Of a stretch of 64,000 nucleotides of DNA, positions 25,598 through 36,918 are shown in pieces. The notes under the pieces are model-generated. The model searched no databases, was not told the origin of the DNA, and was given only the letters and a program-made list of their open reading frames with translations. Source of the stretch: Otis tarda (taxonomy: Eukaryota; Chordata; Aves; Otidiformes; Otididae); assembly GCA_026413225.1 (NCBI GenBank), contig CM048552.1:186344053-186408052 (forward strand), read 5' to 3'. Within the stretch, counting starts at the first letter, position 1. The number at the start of each line of letters is the position of its first letter. A program made the translations under genes and the position numbers.

Positions 25598-28500
25598 ATT
25601 TGTCATGTTTTCTACTCTACATGGCCTAGATAAAACTGTCAGGAAGAATTTTGCGTTTTCTTCCAACTATGTGTTCATTTGGGGTTGGGTTTGGTTTTCT
25701 TTTTTGCAAACAAACATCCAACAACTGAACACCACAAAATTATATCTTCATTCAATGATTCTTCATTGAATGTAACATTTTCCCGAGAGAGTTTCTTAGA
25801 CAGACTAGACCCTTAATCTAACTGCTATATTAGACATTTTACAATACCTGTTTTCTATTAATCCTCTTGAATAGCATCTGCTACATGACAATCCTTAAAA
25901 TTTTGGACAGTTTTACATTAGTCATTAAAAAAAAAAAACCTTAGTCTCCATAAATTTGTCACACAAATTTTCAAAAGTGTTCTTTCAGTCTTTATTTACT
26001 GCTGTAATATCATGGATTTGTACAATGTTATATGATCCTTTATAATATTCAGCTTTGTTCTCCCTACAGATGTACCTAACAGTTCTGGTTTTTCAGCATT
26101 GTTTTTGACAAGTTGAGCACAGCCATCAGACATATGTCTCTGTTCTTTTTGTTCCTGGTATTTTTAGAACTTCTCCTTACTAGCCTAGATCCTAAAGAAA
26201 ATTTGGGGAGTTTTCTTCAATCATCTTTATAAAAAATTACTTATTCCTGTATATTGACTGCTGCTCTTGGACAACTTCTAAATCAAGACAGGACTCTTCC
26301 TTTGCTTAAACTGTCTTCTCATATTCGGTGCTGCACATTCTAGATAGCCAGATATTCTCACATTTCCCCCTACATCCAATTTTGAAACATGCTCTTGTAA
26401 GCCATGTTAGAAGTATATTAGTGATGTAACAGCACATCACATTACGCAGAACAGAAGATTTGCTTAGTCCCTCGTGTTTTCCATCCTCAAAGATGAGAAT
26501 GTCATACAGTTTTCCAGTCATCTTCTCCCATGACCTGATGAACTATGATGAGACATTATGAACCACAACGAGACTTTTACAGGGTGGAGAAAGTCCAGTG
26601 AGAGAGGAAAAACAATGGGTAACATCTCTGTGCATGTTTTCTTAGCATTTAACTGCTGCCCAAGAAACTAGAATAGCATGAGGATATCTCAGGAAATCCT
26701 CTGGCAACATCTTCTTTTCGCTGACAGAAGGGTGGAATGCAGATGAATTGTAGAGGCATGTTATCTGCTTATATTAACATTGGTTTTTTGAATGGAAAAA
26801 ACTTTTCCAAACAACACACAACCTAAAGACTACCAAGCCAATCTGACCTCAGAGTTAATTCAAACCTGTCTTCATTCAAACTGCCTTTGACCAAAAGCAC
26901 TTTGGCTTTTACTTCTGTTATTTTGCCCAAGGCTGGGTGTGATGCTTGCAACAGAATCCGCAGTTACGCGGATTGTAATGTAAAAGATAAGATCTATTAA
27001 TGGCCTGCAGATGAGGAGGAGTAGGACCAAAGGTCAACACAAGTATGTAGTAAGATTGTGTTTAGAAGGGTCAGCCTTTCTTAGCTCACTTGCTTAAACC
27101 AATTTGTTTGGTTTAATTAAACACTCTTCCCACACACACACAGACTTTTCACAGAGATTATGAGATATACACAATATTTACCTTAACAGAGATCTACAAC
27201 CACCCTGCAATCCTGCCCTCACAGTATAAAGTTCAATTTGGTGCTTTACTTCTAACAACAAATAAATCACGTATTGCAGACAGCTTCTCCTGTATTCAAA
27301 AGCAACAGGTAGTCAATGACCACCATGAACTGGTAGTCTTTTGCTCATTCACAGAAGTGAAAGACAGCTGCCTGACTGGCAATGAGCTGCAGAAAGTGAG
27401 AGTGCACAATTAAAAGGTACACGTGAGGAGGGAAAGCTGATACAGCCGGGCCTCCCTGCTGACATATGAAAAAAGGCGTAACAAAGAAATAAATGTTACG
27501 TGTTGCTCAGAAAACCACAGCTGCTGGAAGTGAACTCTCTTCCCACATAATTTTAATCTCTCCATATTCAGTAATCTCCAGTGCCTTTACTTAAAAAGCC
27601 TGACACAACTTCCTCCTCACACTTAACAGCACGTGAACTGCATTCTTTGCAGTTTGTCTGAATTTGTAAGTCTAAATTTGTGCAAGTGTCTTTGTGCTAG
27701 ACTGACAGGGGTCTTTAACAAAGATTATCCAGTCCAATAGTTGTCACTCAACTGACCTCACATTTCGAAGTCCATTTACGCAGCAGTATTTTCTTCCATC
27801 TTAATTATCGTCTCTTGCAACAGGGAACACAAGGCACAAACATTACTGAGGTATCAGATGTCCCTTTCAAACTCATGCTGTAAAATAATTTAAAGGTGTC
27901 GTTTCACAATTGATTAAGTTGCTCTAAGATTACACTGCTGCCAAAAAGGGAAGTCTAGCCCTTACTGCCATCACCTCCCGTGCATCCGTTCTAGAAATGG
28001 CACAACTGCAGAGGGAGACAGATCAGCCGGCCGGGCACCCTGAAAATTTGACAGCTGGAAAAAACAAAACCCCTCTTACTTCCCCTAAAAATGCAGCTTG
28101 TGCAAAAGTGAGAGGAACTGTGGAGGGACTTACTAAATGTAATTTGTGTGAAATTTGTGGAACTATGTTTATCAGTCATTTCTAAAATAGACAATCGGGG
28201 CTACAATACTAAAAGAATAAAAGAAAAGCAAAAAATCCCTCCACCCATAAACACTTTTTCGGAGGAGGGGCGATGCAATCTTAAGATATTTCTACAATAT
28301 GTGATGGCAAAAACAGTTAAAAAAAAAAAATGTTGTCCCTTCTTCCCTACTTCTGTACCCAGGCTGCAACCACACATCTTGATCTGCTAATGCAAGGGTT
28401 GTAGCACCTTGCTATGAATTTATTAACAAAACCAATTCATCTTAAAAATAATTCTTCACTTAAAACTTATGCTACCAAACTACAACTCACTTAACTGGTT

Positions 28501-31500
28501 CATCACAAATTTGACAGAAACAGAGCAGCACTCAATCTTACTAAAGCTTTTTTTTGTTGTTTTTTTTTGGTCAGTCTGCGTGTAATCTACATTGGTTTTG
28601 ATATTACTTTGTAACAAATAGCATATGCATCCACTTAAGTGCCAAAGACAGTTAAGTATCATTTCTGATGAAAAAGGGTTAGAAAGGTTTGGGCCCACAG
28701 TTCACCTCGCTAATTCAGTGCTCCTGAAAGGATACCTCATACATTTTCAACATAGCTTCTTTGGTTCCAGTCATTTGAGAATTTTACAGAAAAAACATAA
28801 TAACGAAGTCAAATTCTGTCACCCCCAAAAGAAGCCCATTCATCAGCCCCATCAGGAGGGGTTTATGGTCGAGCACAACCAAGAATGCAGAGAGGTCCAG
28901 GCTTAGGACAGCTCTGCTCTGCGATGAAGACCATCCCCAATAACCCGGACACGGTAAGTGTTCTGCCCATACCACCACTCTGCTCATACTAAAGAAGCAG
29001 TTGCACAAACACTTTAAACTGGGATAAATGACACCGACAGCAAAGTCAGAAAGCAATCCATCTATATCCAGATGCTCATTTTGCCCCTAGGCCACCCTCC
29101 ATTCCCTGGGAGAAGCAGAAATACCAAGCGGCTGCACAGCAAATTAGATGGGGATAGTTATTCAGATAAAATTAGATGAGCCAAATAAGTAACTTTTTTT
29201 TTTTAAACCCCAACCAGTTCCCTGAGCAATGACACAAGCGAACAGCAGAAGGCTGAGAAGTGCAGGGAGAACAGAACTGTTTTCTTTCCTTGCCAGTGCC
29301 AATTTAAACTGTTCAGGGGACTGTGGCTTCCCTGACCCTTCATAATGCTCATTAACAAAACCAAATACAATGAATATTAATAGGACAGTGCTGCTTCCCA
29401 TCCTTGTTCCTCTTATTCTCCACACCCTACTGCCAGTTTCCACACCTCTACAAAGTTAAGCCAAACCTGCTGATGCAGCACATTGAACTGGATCGGGAAA
29501 AAAAATCAACTAAAAAATAGGGTTTTCTTCAGCTAAATTAGTTTTCCCACAGGAGGCTGCAACTAAGAACTATTTAGTCCAGAATGTTCTTCTTCACAGC
29601 CTTATTGTTGAGTCTGTACACTGTGACATGTATTTACCCTGTTTTCTTTGTTTGTAGTCAAATTCCTTTCAGTATATTTGAAACCTTACAGGTTTCAGTT
29701 TTATTTGAAAGTGGTTATTCCATCTACACACAATAATGACTTCAACTTCTTGCCATATGCCTCCTTTTGATGGCTTTTATTAGGTTAGGTCCAGTTCTAT
29801 GCCAGGCACTCACTCCTTCGCCTTTGTACAGCTGCTGCCAAGACCAGCACCGATCGAACAGCCTTACGTCAGCTGGCATCACAAGGACAGCTTCCTCTAC
29901 ACTTTGATTTAAAAAACAAAAGGCAAAGTAAAAAGAAGTTGTGGAACATTCCACAGAACATCTCTTAAGAGTGGGGACACCGCAAATTCACTGAATCTTG
30001 AAGATTGCTTAGAAATTTTTGTCTGCTACATCTTCATTTAATGAAAATACTTTGTGCACATACTTTAATCTGCATGCAAACCCACAAACAGACCCCATCA
30101 AAAGGGTCAGAATACTTCAGAACCACTAGCTTTGCTTCAGAAAGTACCAGTGAAAATTTATTTCAGATAAATATATAGTTATGTTCACACGGAGAAATGA
30201 AGATAAAAAGGTTTATAGGCCTCCATTTACTTTTGGTTCCTTTCATCATATACATCTACCGCCTGATTTCCAGAGATCTCAGGCCTTTTCAAGCGCAACT
30301 GTAATCACAGGCTTTCAGATCTTGTTAATTCATCCGAGTCACCCAAAATTAGAGGACACATTTTTAGGTCTTGATCAGTGTATTGTGGTGGGGCTGCGGC
30401 ACAGCAAAGAAAATGCAGGCTGCTCAACCTAGACCAGTATTATCTAACATTTAAACCAGTCCTTTCTTTCTGTGTTCATGGAACTGTCTGGAATTCACGC
30501 TGGCAATGAACACTGAGGCTGTAAGACAGAAATATAGCTAAAAATGAAAACGTTTCTACTACATAAACAGTCTATAAAGATGAAATCCATTACATTACCA
30601 GTCTCCAAAGGCAGACCTTGAAGGCTATGCCAGCTAGTGGATGGTTAAGAGTTGCTGCATATTGGGCCAGACTCCAAAACCCTCAAGCCAGTTGGTAATT
30701 AACAGACATCTAGGTCCTCCACATGAAAGAAGTCTATTGTTTAAACAGTGACACAAATTTTTCCTTTCCTTTTCATAGCCAGTCTCTGCCTGTGTTTTAA
30801 GATTCCCTTAGGACCATAATAGTGTATGATTTTAGAAGCTCCACTTCTCAAACAGACAATTTGTTTGACTTTCAGTTGCCAGGAATGCAAACGTGCTTAC
30901 ATCACAAACAGAACAAAATCATTTTACAGGCTGAGTGGCTTCTCAGAGATCCCAAATCTCCCCTTTCTTTGATTTAGCAGCTGGAAAAATTAGTATCCAA
31001 ATAACCTAATACCTAAAACCTAACATATCTACAATAGCAACAGAATTACAACACACAGCACTGAGGGCCTGTAAACAGCCTGTGACAAGTCCAATTAGCA
31101 AGCAAGGTACCTACAGGGAATAAATATTAGTATGTATCTTCACAAATAATGACGGGTTACAGCAAAACTTCTACAATAAACCAAAGGATGCCCCACTAAA
31201 CAAGTTTTGTAAAGAAGCAGTGAACTGTTTAAAACTACCTGTTCTCTGATCTGTTATCTTATTTAAAATAGATGAGATAGGTGAAAAACAAGGGACTACT
31301 TATAAACTGTACTTACAACTAAACAATGTAATAAAACATTGTGTTAAACTTGCACTTTGAAATAATGAGGTGTGGACACTTATCTATAAGGGATAAAGTT
31401 AAATCACCAAAAAGGGCAACTGGGAGGATGTGGTAGAGATGGAGCAGGTAAAGGTACTCACACTTCTTCTTAAATGAAGAAGATAAAGATACTTTCAGAA

Positions 31501-34500
31501 GAAGAGAGGGATTAAAACAAAGAGTCAATCCAGTCAGAAAAGGACAAAAAGGTAAATGAGAGTTATGAAACATTCTCCGGATGACAATGGCTTTCCAAGG
31601 TCCATGGCTTTGACTGCTTCGCTGTTTTCTGGAGTCTGACCGATGCCTCTGTATCCCACCCAAGCCTATCTGGCCATATGAGGATACACCTAAATCCCCA
31701 CTGCATTAAAGATGATAAAAACATCCCCAAAGAAGAGAACTGGATGAGATAGCTCCTTTTAGACCAGCTTCATCTCCACCCACTCAAAGGAGCCATTTGC
31801 AGTCTCCCTGCCTATGCAATCATTCATCTGAAGTCTCTCAATACAACCAGAACTATGTAACACAAAAGCGTAATTCAGCAACTCAATCAACAGCACCATT
31901 CACCAGGACAGTCAGCCCTTTCATTATCACTCGAACAAAGGTGCTCGCAAATGCGTAAGCACGTGGAACCTGCCATCCTCACCTCTAGATGCAGTTAGTC
32001 AGGCCAGGTCTACGCTGCAGAAACTGGTGGGCAAGCCCCAAGAAGCTCACACCGCTGCTAGAGGAGTGCTGCCGGCAGGTTACTGGCATGTCAGATCAGC
32101 ATCGCTTGTAAGCTTCTGCCACCTAACAACTTCGGGAAGAACTGATCTTACTGGCTCACTGGCAGAATTTGCTGCTATGTTGCAGAAAGCCTATCTTACG
32201 GTTCTAGATAGAAGCAAAACCAAGAAAACTCAGGTATGTTTCAAAACTGACTCAGAGTCATTAATCTTTGTTTCAAGAAAGACATATTTCCCATTTATTT
32301 TTCTTCAAATAACAAGCAAATTACTAATTTCTGTTTCATCTGAGAGTCATGCAATCATGTGCTTCCAGCTTCTTCCATTGCTCCCAGTTGCTAATAAAAG
32401 CTTTTGAGTGCTACTAACACTTTATAGGGAATAACACGGATTACATCAGTGTTACCTCTTCACTACATGTCCTCTGCAATCACTTCCTAAAATACAGAAA
32501 ACTGCATTTCCAGCCACACTGACATTTATACATGCGCTAATAATGCATAAGTCTGATTTCAATCAGTGATCAATTCCATTTTAGTCAATACTTTGCATTA
32601 GTCTCCAGGGTCAGCCCCAGCATCTCCTTGCTCTGGAGTTAGGCCTCACCATGAGTGACCAGCACGGCGTGTGTTCACCGACAAGTGCCATGCAAAAAGA
32701 CTCTGCTGTGGCAGATGGAACAGGCTCCAGCAGCTTGCTCAGGCCAAAGGAGCTGCTTCCCTCAGTGCTGCACGATAACGCCACTTCTGAGTAACGCTGT
32801 CATCGTGATCAGATTCCTAATACTTAAATTTCAGTGAGTTATTGCTGGAAAAAGGCTCGAGCTCATTTGCTGCTCGTGATCATGAAGCATATGGCAACTT
32901 TAGCATCACAAACACCAATCGTTTCCTAATCGTTATCAGGCAAGCAGATATATACAATCTTATTATCCAGTCGTAAGTATGATTATTTAACAACTCATTG
33001 CTTACGAGATTGCTGTACCATCTCCATATTAATGACTAACATCGTTTCAAGGTATGCATGCGAACAGAGGAGGCCATTTAGGAGGCATTTAAGGAAGGAA
33101 AACCTTATGGGGAAATTATCTTTTAAAATAACTTCTAATTAATACAATCATTATGATGCTGGGATCCATCTTCTCTGTATTTGGTATATTCCTCATACAC
33201 AATTTGTAACACCACAAGTGTTTCATAACACTCAGTGCTCACTTGCACGTGCACATATATTAATAATTCAGTAAAACAAAATTACTTAAACGGCAATCAT
33301 CATCTCATAATGCAGTATATTCCAAGAGCAAGAAAAGCTTGTACTTTATTTTAAAATGAACAATTACAGGAGAGAAACCTCTCTGTTTAAAACATAAACC
33401 ACTATTTTTATTGGGAGATTTGTCAGTGCATTAGTAATGCTGAGCCACCGTGTTCCCAACAATGTTATTGCTAGTTGTCTCTTTTCTCTCTGTAGAGTTA
33501 GGCAGTACTGATGGGCTAATCAGTGAACTTCAAACACAGGCACAGATGTAGGCATGCCTATGTAAACATTCAAAAGGCTTTGTAAAAGTACAAAGCAGAT
33601 GCTGGACATCAAAATCTTCTGGAGTATCCTGGGTCTGACCAGAGCTTCAAGTCATGTAAACATAGCATTCCTTCACAGAGAAAGTAGATTTCTATCCTCC
33701 CTCTCCAAGAAATAGTTTTAATAATATCCACAAGATTGCAAAGGCTTTGAAAATTATTTAAGCATATTATGTTTATCTCTACAGTTTAAATTAGAAGTGC
33801 TTAAAACAGAATTGACAAGTGATGACAAACCACCCTCTCCACCTTTTAAGAGTGGGATAATTTCTGTCTTTATGAAAAATCCCTTTACATAGCCATAACA
33901 CAAAAGCTTGTGAAATAATGCTGCTGAAAATTTCAAGGGCAACGTACACTTCTTTTATTTTCACAGTTTGGATAAAAAAAGCAGTAGTAACTTAGCACTT
34001 CATAGGGTACAGCTGCAACTAGCAAAGGCAAATGGCAGGGACCAGCAGTGGAGTGAAGCAACTCATTCACTTACCAAATATTTTAATTTGGTGGACTAGA
34101 ATCAAAGGCCCAAACACCCCCCAACAATTTGCTTCCATTCTCTCCTGCTCCCCACCCGCATACCTGCAGCCCCACTGACCTCAGCCAACTGCCAGGACCC
34201 CTTTGGCCAAGACAACATCCCACAGGGGCCTATCGACTGCCCAGACTCCCCGCCAGCCGTGGGAAGCCCCACAGGCGTGGGGAGACACAGCATGCCACCT
34301 CACCCCACAGCAGGCCCACACCACTTGCTGACAGTGGCAACACATCCCCCAGCTCCTCAGGCCAGGTGGGCCCCACCAGGCCCAAAGCAGTAGCCAGGGC
34401 CACCTGGCAGGCCAAGAATCAGCCAAGCACGTCAGCTGCCTGACCCAGCTTTTTCCTCCCATCTCCCTACTCGGATGGGTCGCCCTGTGCCAAGACAGCG
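25598..34500. other. CAB39L: Long noncoding interval in the CAB39L 5' region
   Basis: No exon or recent transposon is recognised. It contains a perfect 10-bp inverted repeat at 25,749-25,772, a short CA tract near 27,130 and scattered A/T runs. A strong minus-strand donor (GTAAGTGAA) starts at about 34,077. It could end a first exon transcribed leftward from the CpG island, but this is not shown. Confidence 0.4.
25749..25772. repeat. Perfect 10-bp inverted repeat
   Basis: CATTCAATGA at 25,749-25,758 and its exact complement TCATTGAATG at 25,763-25,772 flank a 4-base loop. No terminator or RNA gene context is present. It may be chance or a remnant of a small DNA element. Confidence 0.6.
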
Positions 34501-34536
34501 ACAACCAGACAGCGCCTGCGACGCCCCAACAGCGCC

Positions 34537-34636
34537 GGCCCCGCCCCCACCCCGGGAAGGCCCCGCCCCCACCCCGGGGAAGGCCCCGCCCCCACCCCGG
34601 AAGGCCCCGCCCCCAACCCGGGAAGGTCCCGCCCCC
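34537..34636. repeat. 22-bp GC-box minisatellite, four and a half units
   Basis: Tandem units start at 34,537, 34,559, 34,582 and 34,603, with lengths 22, 23, 21 and 22; a partial fifth starts at 34,625. Each begins GGCCCCGCCCCCACCCCGG, so each carries a GC box of Sp/KLF type. The minus strand is a dense run of G-tracts able to form G-quadruplex. Unit length varies by single bases in G/A runs, which suggests slippage. Confidence 0.9.
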
Positions 34637-35049
34637 TCGCTATCCCCGCCCCAAAATGGCGGACGCACCTCCCCTCTCCCGCCTCTCCCCCCGCCTCTGC
34701 TGCTTCTCTGCGGCCACACGCCCCTCCTCCCCCGCCCCATTGGCCAGCGCCGCCCCGCCACAGCCAATCGCAACAAAGAAAAGCGCCGCGTCCTTACGTG
34801 AGCGGCCCACTTCCTGCGCGCCGCTATTCGCTCGTGCGGCCCGGCCCCGCCTTGCGCACGCGTAGTAGCAGCCAGGAGGCGCTGGCGCAAAGCCAAAACC
34901 CGGAAGGTTCGGCGTCCAACTCTACCCTGCGCCGCACGGGATGGGGAGGTGCCATGGGCTTGGCGCATGCGCTCTCGCCCCATCCCGGGGCGGTGTGGCG
35001 TTAGTGCGCAGGCGCAGTCTCCGCCGTAAGGGGGGGGGGCGAGGGTCTT

Positions 35050-35176
35050 GGTGGTGTGGAGGCAGCGCCCCCTGGCGGGCGGCGGTGGGGGGAGGCAGTG
35101 CGCGCTGTCGGTGGCGGAGAGCGGCCCGGCCCGGCCCGGCCCGGCCCGGCCGTGCGCTGCCGAGGGCTGCCCGCAG
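35050..35176 (+). other. SETDB2: Candidate SETDB2 noncoding exon 1 (3' end defined)
   Basis: The sequence CCCGCAG followed by GTACCC gives a usable donor after 35,176 at the downstream side of the CpG island. The 5' boundary given is nominal because no start site can be read. It would splice to the acceptor at 35,476. Inference from splice signals only. Confidence 0.45.
35122..35151. repeat. (CGGCC)6 pentanucleotide tandem repeat
   Basis: Six perfect copies lie just before the likely SETDB2 exon 1 donor, so probably inside the 5' UTR or core promoter. Perfect repeats of this kind are usually length-polymorphic. Confidence 0.95.
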
Positions 35177-35476
35177 GTACCCTTAAGCGGGGGCAGACTT
35201 GGGGGCGGTGGCGGGTGGGGGACCTGGCCCGTGGCTCTGCTGGGGCAGCGCCGTCCCTCAGCAAAGCCCTGGGGGTCTGGACTCTGTGGGGACTGTAAAT
35301 AACGCTGGGTGCTCTGTGTGGGGCCTGTCACCCGGCGGGGGGCATCGGCCTGGCTGCTCCTGGGCTGCGGCCTATTGCTCCCCGCACATTGGGGAAGGAA
35401 TACGGGGGTTCTGGGTAACCTCCGCACCTCAGCGTGGTGGCATGTCCCTTTAATCCTTTTCTCTCTTAATCTCTAG

Positions 35477-35815
35477 ATGAGCTGAGAGATGTTGGCCAGA
35501 GGAAGGTGGAAGGTGCTGGGGTGAGGCTGTGTGTGTCCCAGAGCCGGACCAGGGTGTCCCCTGACCAGAGTCTTGCCCCCACGAGAGGTTTGCCCCCGCC
35601 ACAGGTTTGCCCCATGTCTGCCATTGGCAAATGCTGGCACAGCGCTCCCAGCATGACGGGCAGCCCGACTCCTGTCCGCTGACCCTGCAGTGGTGTCAGA
35701 GGACAGCAGGATCAACGCATCGCTCTCCTACCTGAGCTGGGCTTGGCACTGGTGATACCCCAACGAGTGTAACAGCCCTCCATGCAGCTGCCCTGGAAGA
35801 TGGAAGAGAAAAAAA
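35477..35815 (+). CDS. SETDB2: SETDB2 upstream exon: 5' UTR and start of an N-terminal extension
   Basis: The exon is bounded by a pyrimidine-rich acceptor (CTTAATCTCTAG ending 35,476) and a consensus donor GTAAGT after 35,815. Coding would begin only near its end. After an in-frame TAA at 35,770 come ATG at 35,782 (weak context) and ATG at 35,800, with A at -3 and G at +4 (strong context). From 35,800 it reads MEEKK plus one base, joining in phase to the exon at 36,859. Several upstream ATGs earlier in the exon, for example at 35,477 and 35,490, would form short uORFs. Boundaries and start are inferred; the phase match is seen. Confidence 0.55.
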
Positions 35816-35849
35816 GTAAGTCTTAAATATGTTTAGGCAGATCTTATGA

Positions 35850-36117
35850 GAATCATAGAATAGTTTGGGTTCAAAGAGACCTTTAAAGGTCATCTAGTCC
35901 AACCCCCCTGCAAGGAGCAGGAACATTTCCGACCAGATCAGGTTGTTCAGAGCCCCGTTCAACCTGGCCTTGAATGTTTCCAGGGATGGGGCATCCACCA
36001 CCTCTCTGGGCAACCTGTTCCAGTGTTCCACCACCACCACTGTAAAAAATGTTTTCCTTATGTCCAGTCTGAATCTGCCTCCCTCTAGTTTGAAACCATT
36101 GCTCCTTGTCAGGCCCT
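35850..36117 (-). repeat. CR1 LINE 3' fragment
   Basis: The reverse-oriented CR1 terminus (AATCATAGAATAGTTTGGGT, then CATCTAGTCCAACCCCCCTG) is followed by the 3' part of ORF2 in the complementary sense. It begins only about 35 bases after the donor of the preceding SETDB2 exon and is antisense to SETDB2. Confidence 0.92.
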
Positions 36118-36858
36118 AAACTTTTCTAGGAATCAGCAGTCTTCACTTAGCCTCTTTTCCCAGTGAACCAAATGAAATTTCTGTGCCAGAGTAAATGGAA
36201 ATGTTGGGTTTTTTTGTTACAGTGTAGAAAAGACGAAGTAGCTAACTTATAAGTAAGGTGTGTTCTATGTTCTCTATGTCATTAGTGGTGATAGTCAGAA
36301 ATTTTATATCTTCAATGTGGTTGAAGAATGCTGCCTTACTTCTTAGTGTTATTGCAGTGGAGATATCTTGCTTTATCTTGCATCTGTTGAGAAAGAGAGT
36401 CAGTAATTTTTTTTTTTACCTAAAAAAGCCTTCATTCTTTTCTGAATTAATTTAGTTGCAGTACTGTTATACTGACAGCATTAATTTAAAAAAGAGAAGA
36501 GAGAAATGTGAGCTAATAGGAAGGGGGTATTATGTAGGCTCAGCTGAATATGCTGGAAAGTATGGGTCATCTCATCAGAGCTTCATGCTTGATGGATATT
36601 AAGAAGTGACCTATGTAAAAAAAAAAAAAAAAAAGCCCTCCCACAGCTTATTTCATTTGCGTGTTCTTGAGCTAGGTCTTGACAAGACATGGGGTGACTA
36701 TTTGAAAGTGGGGTGACTATTTCACCACAACGCTTTCTCGCACAGTGCTCTCACTGATACCTGCTGTCGTATTTACTTGTATAAATTTTGAAAAACCAAG
36801 TAACTACAAGCATTTTAATTTCTTATCTGATCTCTTGTCCGTTCTGCGTCTCTTACAG

Positions 36859-36918
36859 TGCTGTATGACTGCTTTGAAGTGGAGAACCTTACCAGTTCCA
36901 AGGAGGAGATGACTGAAG
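36859..36918 (+). CDS. SETDB2: SETDB2 exon containing the conserved start Met
   Basis: The acceptor TCTTACAG ends at 36,858; the donor follows GAAG at 36,918. The ATG at 36,909 reads MTE and then a split Gly, aligning with the mammalian SETDB2 N-terminus (MGEKNGD...). I number residues from this Met. The frame is also open upstream through the whole exon (LYDCFEVENLTSSKEE) and joins in phase to the exon ending at 35,815, which could add 22-28 residues. The ATG at 36,909 has G at -3, so both starts are possible. Phase 1 at the 3' end. Confidence 0.85.

Larger units (their letters stand above)
34500..35250. promoter_or_regulatory. Bidirectional CpG-island promoter of CAB39L and SETDB2
   Basis: GC-rich, CpG-dense DNA lies between the minus-strand CAB39L and the plus-strand SETDB2. 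No good TATA box stands out. Visible sites: a YY1-like AAAATGGCGG at 34,653-34,662; a convergent NF-Y pair, ATTGG at 34,739 and CCAAT at 34,764; a CRE-like TTACGTGA at 34,794-34,801; an ETS core ACTTCCTG at 34,809-34,816. Three NRF1-like sites follow at 34,853-34,862, 34,963-34,972 (exact GCGCATGCGC) and 35,005-35,016. This site set is typical of TATA-less housekeeping bidirectional promoters. The exact start sites cannot be read from sequence. Confidence 0.85.

Noticed and set aside
34070-34085. CAB39L first-exon donor at about 34,077
   Set aside because: The GTAAGTG motif is good, but it lies about 500 bases outside the CpG island in AT-rich DNA and no supporting exon structure is visible; mentioned only as a possibility.
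34432-35427. 331-residue open frame on the minus strand across the shared promoter
   Set aside because: Composition is Arg/Gly/Pro/Ala-rich as expected for any frame in a CpG island. It covers the minisatellite and the (CGGCC)6 repeat, and no domain is recognisable.
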